Origin: Lucifuga dentata
Lineage: Eukaryota > Chordata > Actinopteri > Ophidiiformes > Bythitidae
DNA length: 64,000 bases
Reading direction: 5' to 3'
NCBI GenBank assembly: GCA_014773175.1
Contig: VXCM01000910.1
Location: forward strand, 62,001-126,000
Shown here: positions 1 to 10,851 of the stretch, piece by piece
How positions within the stretch are numbered: position 1 is the first letter of the stretch
How the letters are laid out: each line of letters begins with the position of its first letter
Made by a program: the position numbers and the translations under genes
Notes under the pieces: model-generated
What the model saw: the letters and a program-made list of their open reading frames with translations, nothing else
What the model was told of the DNA's origin: nothing
Database searches by the model: none

Positions 1-743
1 ACTCTTAAATATCGATACTGGTATCGGCCTCCAGTATCAGTCAGGCGATATGCTGCGTTCTTTTTACCTCAGAACTGAGAATCCATAACTTAGAATTAGG
101 TTATTTACAACCACAACGCCTCCATGAAAACTATGAGCCATTTGCTCAGATATTTGCTGCTGCATTTTCTGGTTTTCTGATTAACCCGTCACTGTGTCAG
201 CATGCTGACTGATTTCAAGAAAATACTTCTAAATGTTCATTTATAAATACAAAAATCACTGTTTACGGTGTGTGCAGCCATGTTGAAATGACATCAATGC
301 TGAATTTGGGTTGAAGACTTTCTGAGAAGGAATGCAGAGTTGAGGCGACATTTTCTTTGACTTTTTGCAGTCGGAGTTTTTGAAATTCTGAGTTCCGAGT
401 TTAAGTCGAACAGGTTGTTCTAATGGCTAAAACATATGGGATATAAACCCCATAAAAGTTTTAGCTTTTCAAAAACACTAACAAAGAAATGCTTCATGAG
501 AAATCACTTCCTTTGCAGATGCAAATATAACGGAGTCAGACGTGATACCAAACAGGTTATTAAGCCGAGGTTCGTGCTGTGTTTGGTACCAAAGACTTTA
601 AAACAAAGCGGCAGCAGCATTCGTCATCTCATTCTAATAAGAAGCCATGTAATCACCCAAGTTTTAAACGACTTCATTCTGCTTTTTGATTTACAACAAA
701 TGCATTCCATATAAACAAAAACTATTCACTGTACTTTTCTCCA

Positions 744-1019
744 CACTGTAAAATGTGACAAGTTGATCTTATTAAAAAAATCTAGGAAACTGACTGTCCT
801 GAAAAAGGTAAGTAAATATAACTATATAGTCTTACCTTCAAGTAGACATAAAGTAAACATAACGTAAGACTATATAGTTATATTTACTTACCTTTTTCAA
901 GGCAATCGGTTTCCTAGATTTTTTTAAGTAAGATCAACNGTTATATTTACTTACCTTTTTCAAGGCAATCGGTTTCCTAGATTTTTTTAAGTAAGATCAA
1001 CTTGTTACATTTTACAGTG
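744..1019. mobile_element. Palindromic MITE-like element
   Basis: The left end begins CACTGTAAAATGTGACAAGT and the right end is close to its reverse complement (ACTTGTTACATTTTACAGTG form). The arms continue inward as inverted copies through the GTAAGTAAATATAACTATAT section, so nearly the whole element can fold on itself. The true size is about 63 bp smaller, because 877-938 is repeated exactly at 940-1001 after an N at 939. It has no coding capacity. It resembles the non-autonomous inverted-repeat elements common in fish; the superfamily was not determined. Confidence 0.7.
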
Positions 1020-1373
1020 CAACTTCAAGTCTCCGATCACTTTCTGAAAGTATTATTTTCACTTTTACGTGGCTCAGCACAGTTTGGTAACTGATTACTA
1101 ATTCTGCAGGTTTTAACTTTACAATGAAGATTTCAGCAGTCAGGCAGCCTGATTTTTAACCATAAACCTAATTTATTCATAAACTTTCACTAGTTAGCTG
1201 GGCTGTAGCTGCAGTATCACTGAGGGCACTGAGGTTGTGCCCTGTGTATTTGTGTGTGTCTTGCGTGTGTGTGTGTGTGTATGTGGGCTTTACATTCTAA
1301 ATGTTGCACATAGCATTCTGTGCAAAAAGCCTGATTTCAGTATTTTTTATTAGTTTTGCTATCTTTAAATTAG

Positions 1374-1600
1374 GTCAAGTCACATTTATTTGTGTAGCCC
1401 AGGATCACATCCAACGTCTCAAAGTGCTTTACAGACACACACATTAGTGGTTCCTGACCCAGCCCAAGTTCTCTGAGAAGACGAGGAAAAACTCCCCAAA
1501 AACCTTATTATATAAGGAAAATGGAAGAAACCTCAGGAGAGGCTATTCAGAGAGATTTCCTCTCCTCAAACAACCGGGTGTGCAATAAGAGCCGCAGATG
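1374..1600 (-). repeat. Fish interspersed repeat, retrotransposon-like tail
   Basis: The text pattern (tttatttgtgtagccca, then caaagtgctttacaga, then gaggaaaaactccccaaaaa and gaagaaacctcagga) resembles a very common teleost interspersed repeat read in reverse orientation. I base this on remembered pattern only; the family name is not assigned. Confidence 0.45.
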
Positions 1601-4069
1601 TTTAATTAAGCTCTTTAAAAAAAAAAAAAAAANAAAAAAAAAAAAAAGAAGTAAATTAATAATAAATTAAAGGATTCTGTTCTTCCTCTACAAAGGCTTT
1701 AAAACAATATTTAGGCCATAAAGTATAAAAATAAAATTTACAGGAAATACAAATAAACAGGTATATGACTAAACAGTAATTGGAAAAATATTCTGACTTT
1801 TTATGGGTGTCTTGGAATTGGTACCTGAGGATGAGTAACGCTTCATCCTCCTGTTATATGTACTTTATTTTGGTAAGTTTGATACAGTAAAGTTTCAGGT
1901 ATCAATAGAAAAACTCACTCAGTACTACTTGCAGACGGTATTTATTCTTCTCTCGGTGCAACAAGCCACAACGTTTTCCACCAGACGAATCAGCAGACCT
2001 AACGTACGGTCATATTTACTCTCTGGTTTTACGTCCGGCTCATATTCCAGACTGTCATGGTCGTCGGCGTCCTCGGCTGACCACGGTGACGCAGCTTTTT
2101 GAGGACGAACTCGCCTCTCAAATGCTTGTTTTCACACACGCACCTCATAATTTGCCTTAATTTATTTCAAACTATAATCCAAAGGAACTGCACATTTACG
2201 GTGTTCATACGTGATTAAAATAGAAACATGTCTCACTCCGAATAGTGAAAAACATCAGAAATGTCCCACATTAAGCAACTGTTCTGAACTGTAGCAGAAA
2301 ATAGCAGCTTCTGGGTAAAAACAAATGCAGAATAGAATATTGTGTATTTCAGCAACTTGATCATCGTCACAACTTGTGATGATTAAAAATATATAGACTG
2401 AAATGATCTAAATAACTCACATCAAGCAGTAATTCAGTGCTAATTTAATGACTGATGCATGACTTGCAATAAAAATGTGGGGTATTTCTTTGACATCAGA
2501 GCTGCAGTAAATGTCTCTCACGTACAATCAGCAATCCATTTATGCATTTATTTTTGTCTCTGTTTGCTAATCATATTTAATTTCTTCATTATCCCACATG
2601 ATGCCTTTGACCTTTGACCTTTCCCCCTCCCTCTGTGTTTATAGCAGATATTTGACACTCAGGGCTCTAATGGAAACTCAACTTTTAATTGACCTTTTAT
2701 TGAATTTTTCTTCTTTTTTTATGTAATCAAGCCATTAAAGATGCACTTGACAATAATGAGTTTTATTACACTGCATTATATAGACTCACTTTTCACTCAG
2801 GTATACAATAATCAATGTCTTTTCAAAAAAAAAAAAAACNAAAAAAAAAAAAAAACTCATTAAAATATGAAATATTTAAAACAGCAAGGAACGAGCGCAA
2901 AAAACACTATGTTATGTTTCTTTATCAGTGGGTTTTAAGGATGTTAAGACTGGGCTGGCTACCAAAATTAATAACTTGGGTCTCTATCAAAATGCTTCAC
3001 TATCAAAATCAACCAAAAATATATTTAATACAGCAAATCAAAAAAAAATTGTCATTTGACACATAATTTGGATAATTTAGTAGTTAATCTCAGTGGGATC
3101 AGACTAAATATTCACAATATTCACTAAAGAGCGAATGATTAAAAGACTGATTTCTAAAGAGCTTTTTAAAATAGCATATGACTTTTAGCTCTCTTTATGA
3201 AAGCAGAAAAGTGACCAATAAGTTTTATGAAGGAATCTATGTCAAAATCATAATACCTGATAACGGTAATGATAACGATATTGAAAATATTGAACATACT
3301 TAACCATAGTTAAGCCCTCTAGTGGTGGTTAATTGTATTACAACATTTTTTTTACAGCTATTTTGAGACTGGGATGGACGGTAAAGCTGGTGCTTACTGC
3401 CCCCTAGTGGCGGTGTATTTATATTACCAAGCATGGAGATCCACTGTATGTTGTACATACATAATGCAACTATGTTATTTCACGTTTTTCATATGTTTCT
3501 ATGACAATGTCCAAATGAAGTTTTGCTTTTTATCATCCAAAAGGTAAACAACATTAAAACAAAAAATATATATCACTTATACTTTGCTCGTTTTCATCAT
3601 TTTTCAAATGTAAAGATTGGTAGTTTTATTGAAAGTATTTTTCTCTTTATGCATTTTTCACTCTTTCTTCTCTTTCTCTTCCACTTTATAAAACTGTAAT
3701 GAAGCAGATTTTGTAACACAGAGGTTATGAGTTATGAGTTCAAACCCCAACAAAACAAACAGTCCACGTTAAAGTGAAGAGTTAAATTTCTGGTATCAAA
3801 AAGGTATTTTCCAAGTAGATACACTAGAAATTTAATGTGGCTAACTCTATTGTGCATAAAATTCGTTAAAAAATATATTTAAAAATACATATTTACAGTT
3901 TGAGTTTAGGAATTTTGTTGGATCAATCCATGGATGAGCTGGTAAAATCTAGAAATAGGCTTAGTTATGAAAGCACATTTTGAGATATTTTCATTTCTTA
4001 GATTGTTGAACATTTAATATCAATTGTTGATCTATGCTGTGAGTTTTGTGTTTTACCTGGCCAGCAGCT

Positions 4070-4265
4070 GCAGCCCCGCCCCCTGAAGCCACGCCCCTCC
4101 CCTGACTGACTAATTAACTCAGAAACAAACACACCTGCTCATTTTCAGGACTTAACCTCGATGAAAGTTTAGAAGAACAACGCTGGAGCTGGGAGATTTG
4201 GTGCAGAAAAAACGAATATAAAGGAAATAGTCTTGCTGCACAGGAAGAGTTTTTGTTTTCTCAGA
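4070..4265 (+). promoter_or_regulatory. Candidate TATA promoter with GC boxes
   Basis: Two GC-box clusters (CCCCGCCCCC at 4074-4083 and ACGCCCCTCCCC at 4091-4102) lie upstream of a TATAAAG at 4217-4223. About 30 bp further on, near 4255-4265, is a pyrimidine-rich initiator-like stretch ending TCAGACT. The composition contrasts sharply with the AT-rich surroundings. The next splice-donor-like site is at 4352, so this could drive the candidate transcript described next. It could instead be part of a repeat. Confidence 0.35.
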
Positions 4266-4326
4266 CTTTGCAGTGAAGACGGATGGAATTAAAATAAATC
4301 AATTAGAAAGATGAATCAGCTCAAGA

Positions 4327-6986
4327 ATGGAAGTCATGTCAAATAAGAAAGGTAAAGTATTTAATTTTGATCTTGCTTTGATTCTCTCTCTCATGTTTGT
4401 GGTAATAGCTGGAGGTGTGTGAATGGTGTCAATTTGGGGTCAAGAACAAAAACGAAAAAAAAAAAATCATACCGTGGATGAAAAAATAAATTTTGTAAAC
4501 GTGATTTAAAAACCGTAAGCAGAAAAAAATAATACCGTAAATGAAATCCGTAATCTGCGTGATCAGAACTTTGCAGGCAGTTTGTGACCGTGTGACATTT
4601 GTTGCAAAGATCACGTGACGCTGCTGTTTGCTTCTCATTGGATGCGTCTTTACGCACTAAACATGGTTGCGGTTGCTTATTTGTGGCCCTGCATGAAGCA
4701 GACATGCTTTTCTGCTGGTGTTTGGATGGATGGAGGGTTCACATCCTTTGTCAAAGCTGGGCGGTTTGTTGCTGGGCGTTTGGGACCATCTTCCTCTATC
4801 TCAATGTCAAACATATTTGTTATATTTGTTGTCATGTTTTTCTCATCTCTGACAGAATGTTTATGGTTTAAATATATGCGTTTCATATTAGTGGAGACGT
4901 ATATTATCAGCCAATCAGATGGGTTGAACATTATAATATTAATTTTACACAGATACATTTGACCCGAATGACAATTTCTTTTCCTGAGTATTTTAGGTAT
5001 GATGGAAAAAAAATCTTTAGAATTGATAATCAATGCCTTTTGTGTGAAAAAATATCTCCCAGTTACCTCTTAAAGGACCATACCGGCATGTTTGAGTCTA
5101 ATATATTCAATTTTCATACATGTAACGTTACTGACAGTCATTTTCCAAACCATACTACTGGAACGGTGAATTCAAAATGTTTTTCCTACCTTCCAGACCG
5201 CCATTGGTTTCAGTTCATTCTGCTTTTAAAACCAACTTGAAACGTTCTTGGGATAGGTAATCCATCATCACCAGCAAGACGTGTATTCAGGGTTTTTTTT
5301 ANACTTGAAACGTTCTTGGGATAGGTAATCCATCATCACCAGCAAGACGTGTATTCAGGGTTTTTTTTACAAGTTACATAATGTTAGCGTTTAAATGCAA
5401 TAAAAAACGCTGAGTGAATGTATGTCTCCACTGGGGAATATAGTCCCAAAAGAAGACCTGCATTTATTGAAAAATTTAAACAACCGTGACTTCATAAGGC
5501 TGAGTAACTGTTAACAGGCCAAACATTGAATTTTAATGTGGGTGTTTCCCTTGAATATTTGATTTTGAAAGATTAAGAGATTTTGCAAAATATCACGAAA
5601 ACTGAAATACGGTTCATCCTTAGGGAAATGATTGTCAGTAACATCACAGGTATGAAAATTGAGTATATTATGCTCAAATATCCTCAAAAATGACCGGTAT
5701 GGTGCTTTAATCACAGTATGTTGTAAATGATAGAAATTAGTCTTTAAGTACTCATCTGATTCTTAAAGTATGCTTAAAAAAGGACTATTTGATGATTCCA
5801 ATGCATAAAAACTTTTAATATAACTGGTTTAATACAACTGGTTTAAATTTGACACAACTTTATTAGTAAATACTACTTCTGAATAATATTAAATATACCT
5901 TCAAAAAATTTCCATGTGTATACTTAGTTTTACTTCAGAAACATGAGCAAAATGATCACAGTATGCTCCTAATTTAATTAAAATCTAAATCACATGACGG
6001 TCGTTCTCACCGGCCTTTCTTGACCCCATTTTGTAGAGAGCATTAAGAGAAGATCTAGGGGGCAAAGGTCAGACCAAACTACTGAAATCCCAGAGCTTAA
6101 AGGTGAGAAACTCACTCAGAGATGGTCATTTTTTCTGGGAAAGCAAGTATTAAATCCAGTCATCCTCAAGTAACTACATACCTGCTCACAACGCTCTGCA
6201 TGTGTGTTTGTGTGTTTCTTCGTGTGCGTCCATCACTGTGAGGCAGAATTAGCATCAGGCTTTACTGATATCTCCTGTCTAGACCATAAGCAGAAGAGAG
6301 TATAAATCAAAACATGGATTGTTTGGCAAGTAAGTATTTAACTTACCATGAGGGAAAGTTGAAGTCCTGATACTTGTGAAGAAATGATTGCAATACCACA
6401 AAAATGACGATAGATGGCGCCAAAACGACAGTTCCTCATGATGAGAGAGGAGGTCAGTCAGGCTGCGCACCATCATTTCATGGCTTATAGATTTGTTCAA
6501 AATTAGCCAAGAGGTTTTTGTTTTTAAGTGATTTGTCGGACTGAAGGTGTTCTAATCTGACAGACAGTTATCAGATGTAAAGTGATAATTCTGCCTGGAG
6601 AAGATAAGCAGAATGTGATCACAAAAAGGCAGATAAGGACTATGGGAAAAAGTAAGAATTACTGGAGAAGGCGTGTCTGGCTGGCTCATAGGACAAATAC
6701 CACTTCCTGTCTCCAAACCAGTTAAAAGTAAAGCAGCCTTTCTTCCTCTCCTCTTAAAATAGTTATTTCACCTGCTTCCAAAAGTGAAATTTTCTTGAAA
6801 TCCAGTAATTTTCCTGTTATATTCTCATATTTCAACATATTTACATTTTCAGAAAAGTCTCAAAACAACTTGACGTACTGGAAACAGGCTGAAATTTTCT
6901 CATCACAAACTTTTTCCAACTTATTTTCAGAAAATATAGAAATAACAGACAAAATGACTTGTAAAGGTGAAGAATTTTGCAGTGTC

Positions 6987-7032
<46 letters not shown>

Positions 7033-8165
7033 GGTGTTTTTCTGAAGGTCATTCTCTGGCAGAGCAGCATCATAACTACACAGAACACAATGTGTTATAA
7101 TTTTGGTAAGGAACCTCTGTGTCAGCTGCCAGAGAAAGATGCAAGGAACTCAAAATGGAAAATGAATACCAACACATGGTGACCAAAAAAAAAAAAAAAA
7201 AAAAANAAAAAAAAAAAAAAAAAAAGCATACCTAAAGCACATAAAAGATTTTCCATACATGAAAATCTCATACGTTTACATAACTGTTCACATACAATGT
7301 ATGAATGTTTTTCATATTATATATACACGCGTGAAATAGGTGAAGTGGCATTTGATGAATTTGAAATGATTTGAAATATCGTCATATACAGTGGGATCCA
7401 AAAGTCTGAGTCCACATGTAAAATCCGTGATGTTTTCCATGTAAATGTGGAAATAATCAGGAAGTCTGACATCACAAGAAGCTCTTTGGAACGTCGTCAC
7501 ATCATGCTGGATAACTTGGCTCATCAGGTTTTGCACAAACGTGTGGAGTCCATGATGCTGTCATTAAAGCTAAAGGAGGGCATACCAAATATTAAGATAT
7601 TCTGACATTCGTACCAAATATTATTATTATTATTAATTATTAATTTTTTAATGCTTCTTCTGATTATTTGACTCTTCGTGTCTTGTGAAGCACTTTGAGC
7701 TGCATTTCTGTATGAAAGATGCTATACAAATAAAGGTTATTATTAAATACTAAANAAGCACTTTGAGCTGCATTTCTGTATGAAAGATGCTATACAAATA
7801 AAGGTTATTATTAAATACTAAAATATTCTGACGTTCATGTACATTTTTCAAAGATTCAACTTTTCACTCAGATTAATTGTTAAGATGACATTATTTGTCA
7901 TGAAAACTCTTGCATTAAATTCAAAGAATGTGAAATAGAAGCATTTTCACAGTGGTCTCAGACTTTTGGACCCCGCTGTATGTTAATGGATAAATATAAA
8001 TATGATGGAAGCATGTAGGGTTGATATGTAGCACGTCTCATGTAGAATGAACCGTTTCATGTCGTCATGTGAACTGAGAGCAAACGAGCAAATCTGATCC
8101 CCGAGGCAGAGAATAATCCAGTCAGTCATGTGGCTCCTGATGACGAGCTCAGAGTCCTGGATCAG
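4327..8165 (+). CDS. Candidate unidentified spliced gene, 5' part only
   Basis: Three short segments join in frame: 4327-4351 (ATG to donor GGTAAAG), 6037-6102 (acceptor tttgtag, donor GGTGAGA) and 8110-8165 (acceptor ccgaggcag, donor GTACGC). Phases agree (1, 1, then 0), giving 49 codons without a stop: a basic segment (KRRSRGQR) followed by an acidic, polar one (APDDELRVLDQ). I do not recognise the protein. Two upstream ATGs (4283 and 4311) open short frames, the third acceptor is weak, and I could not find a following exon, so a non-coding transcript or coincidence remains possible. It would run toward the 3' end of rab38. Confidence 0.28.
5070..5710. mobile_element. TTAA inverted-repeat element, copy 1
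   Basis: It begins TTAAAGGACCATACC and ends with the inverse, GGTATGGTGCTTTAA, with the subterminal block GTTTGAGTCTAATATATTCA mirrored at the other end. It includes a 67-bp assembly duplication (5235-5301 and 5303-5369 around the N at 5302). Confidence 0.8.
6781..6990 (-). repeat. Dispersed repeat shared with 26172-26500, copy 1
   Basis: The reverse complement reads ACACTGCAAAATTCTTCACC, then GTCATTTTGTCTG, TTTCAGCCTGTTTCC, CTTGTTTTGAGACTTTTCTG and finally ACTGGATTTCAAGAAAAT. The same ordered blocks occur on the + strand at 26172-26500. It is non-coding and directly followed by a CT microsatellite. Probably a MITE; no family name assigned. Confidence 0.6.
6991..7029. repeat. CT dinucleotide microsatellite
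   Basis: An uninterrupted run of about 19 CT units. Length polymorphism is likely. Confidence 0.95.
7650..7822 (+). repeat. LINE/SINE-type 3' tail
   Basis: The phrase AAGCACTTTGAGCTGCATTT, then GATGCTATACAAATAAAGGT and a TTATTATT run, is the kind of tail seen at the 3' end of many vertebrate L2-like elements. The tail appears twice (7688-7754 and 7756-7822) only because of an exact 67-bp duplication around the N at 7755. Confidence 0.6.
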
Positions 8166-8168
8166 GTA

Positions 8169-10851
8169 CGCGCACACACACACACACACACACACTGCTT
8201 CTCTGTCAAAACTTTTAAAACTTGACGGCCTAAAATGTGGCAGTTTAAAGTTTTTACTCTTACAATGAATTGTGAAAGTCTCATAACACTGCAGTAATCA
8301 ACTATTTAAATACTTTCAGTTTATATTAAATAGAAAGTAAGTTAATAAATTTACTCAAACATTGTACAAACTAAATAAGTACAAATTTAGTCATTTACTT
8401 CACTCTTTCCCTTTTAGGAGATGTTATACTTTTACTCCACTATCTTACCTATGTACAGTACTATATAATACTAATCAGATATGTAATCAGATATGTACTC
8501 TGTGATCTTTCTCATTTCTTAAAAATGATGACAATTTGAGGCTTTCTCCTAACATTGAAAATAAACTGTCCTAATAGAGTATTTGAGTACTTCCTGCACC
8601 CTGACGTGTTGTAAGAACAGCAAGACACATAACACGTGTGTGAAATCAGTTAATTTATTTTAGCTACATTACAATAAATAATAATCCTTGTAGAGTTCCA
8701 GTATACAAACTCCATGGAGAATTGTAAGCGTGCTGAGCCAGAAAATCGGTTCAAACTGTGTCCTGCACACGCAGACTTATGTCGTACACATACCGTATGT
8801 GGCTGTAACATGTGTGTTAGTGTATGTTTGAGCATGTAATTCTTCATCAAAAACATCACACTTAGTGTCACCATACTTCATGATGAGCTGAGCTAATGCT
8901 GTGAAATTAGGATGCTGAACTCACAACGCCGCTGTGACCTGTCTTCAACAAACACACACACACACACACACTGATGACCCGCAACTAAAGGAGATTACAG
9001 TGCTTACAATAGATATATCTGTAAATATGTGCAAATAGAAACAGATGATATGATGTGTTTGAGTTAAATCTGGTTTGGTACATTTTATACTTGTTTTGAG
9101 TTCGTTTGAGGCTGTTTGTGCACCTTGTTTGAACATGAAGCAGAAAAAAAAAGCAAGATTTTGACAACATGCCTCGAGTTTGTAAAGAAAACACCATAGC
9201 GCCTATACAAGGCCGCCAAAATGAAGAGAGAGAGCTTCTCATGAATCCAGAATCTATTTTTTTGGAAGATGAATAAAGGTGCTGCATCTGTGGCTGTGGA
9301 GTGTGTGTGGTTTACATAACAGGCTGGGCTTAAAGGCACGAACATGAGGAGGTAAAAGAAAAGCGAAAGCAGAATAAGAAGTAAAGACGGAGGATGGAGT
9401 GGGTGAGCAGAGGAGAAAAGGCATCCTGAAAGGGTAAAAANAAAAAAAAAAAAAAAAAAATGCCACAAGACTTTAGAGTTTGGAAAAGCTGTGTATGCCT
9501 GTTTGTGTGCTTACTGAGGAATGCAGGATGCCCATAAAACTGACTTGATACTGTTGCCATGGATACAGAGGTTAGGCTTAGGCGAGAAAATAAGACCACA
9601 AGAAGCAAAATGAGTTTTTGCTGTCATTTCTGCTGGTCATGTAGAGTCCAGCAGGGCAAGCAATACATTTTAGAAAATCGTTAAAGGATCATACCGGTGG
9701 TTTTGCGTGTTTGAGCCCAAGAAATGCTACCTGTGTACATGTTACATAAATGCTGCCAACCATTTAACAAAACATAAAACCGTTTTTGGTTTTGAGTTAT
9801 TTTGCCAAATTCCCTAATCTTTCAAAATTACACTGTTTGAATTTGTTACAATTGCTGGCAAAGATGTAGATTTTCTTCTGTGTTAAAGTTAATTTGACAA
9901 AAAACAAAAGAAAAAAATAGACGTCATGTTCGCTGTGATGGATGTTTCAAATCCCTACAAGTTGATTTTAATAGTGTGCTGGAATGAACCAAAACCAATG
10001 GCTGCCTGGAAGGTAGGAAAAACAATTTGAAAATGTACCATTCCATTAGTATGCTTTGAAAAATGGTTAGCAGTACTGTAACATGTATGTAGGAAGTATT
10101 TGTTGGATTCAAAACATGAAAAACCATCAGTATGGCCCTTGAAATATAAATACATTTAAAAATACATAATGTACAAAACTGTGCAAAATTCATATAAAAC
10201 TACAATGATAATCGGAGATTAGACCACTCAGCATGTCTTTCTTTGGCTTTTCCAGGAGAAAGGTAGAAGGAGGATAAACTGCACAAACATACATTTAGTC
10301 TGGACAAAGGCTGCATGAATGAGATTTTCAGAAACGTGATGTTTGATTTGGGGTTTGCATCGTCGTCCTCCTTTGAGTGTTTTGCTAAGCATGTTGGGAG
10401 CATTTAGTCCTTTAGCTTTTGTTTAGGCACTAAAATTTTGGTATACAGCAACTGTGTCACTTAAAGGTTTCTCAGTCCTCTGAGACGGGTGGGAATAGCT
10501 GATAACAGGATGCTTCAAATATAACTTCCCTGTGGCAAAGAGCATTTAAATAAGTTTTCCATGGCTACCTGAAATTATAAGGAATTTAATTGGATTCTCT
10601 GCCAAAAACTCAAAAAGCTTGACACTCAGTATGACAAGTTATCAAATCTCAGTTCAATAAAAAGTGCAACTCGTGAGTCCGCATGACTTTAGTTTGCTTG
10701 TAAGTAGTCACATGCAGAAAACTAAACTTTTCAGTTGCGGTTTGGATGCGAGCGTCGGCGTGATAGATTCCCCTGGAAGTCCACTTGGTCTGCCTGTCCA
10801 TCTTTTTGCTGGCGTGTCTCCGTTCTGTCGCGGTGTCGCTCCCTCCCTTTG
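8169..10851. other. Spacer downstream of rab38
   Basis: No recognisable exon. It holds CA microsatellites (8172-8196, 8949-8972), a TTAA inverted-repeat element (9681-10144) and a poly-A run with an N at 9441. Part of the right side is probably the rab38 3' untranslated region, but I could not place a polyadenylation site with confidence. Confidence 0.55.
9681..10144. mobile_element. TTAA inverted-repeat element, copy 2
   Basis: The left end is TTAAAGGATCATACCGG and the right end CAGTATGGCCCTTGAA, with mirrored subterminal GTTTGAGCCCAA and TTGGATTCAAAACATG blocks. The right terminal TTAA has decayed to TTGAA. Confidence 0.7.

Larger units (their letters stand above)
1..4060. other. Left flank without a recognised gene
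   Basis: No exon of a known family is visible on either strand. The stretch is AT-rich and holds a palindromic element (744-1019), a retrotransposon-like tail (about 1374-1600), a GT microsatellite near 1253-1280, and poly-A runs interrupted by single N bases at 1633 and 2840. Open frames here are short and have low-complexity or AT-driven composition. Confidence 0.6.

Noticed and set aside
7059..7104. Exon-like segment between gcag and GTAAGG, as part of the candidate gene at 4327-8165
   Set aside because: In the required phase it meets a TAA after 12 codons, and it lies directly beside a CT microsatellite; the segment at 8110-8165 fits the phase better.
9085..9608. Overlapping minus-strand frames rich in Phe, Ser and Leu
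   Set aside because: They arise from a poly-A run with an N and A-rich surroundings; no domain or splice structure.
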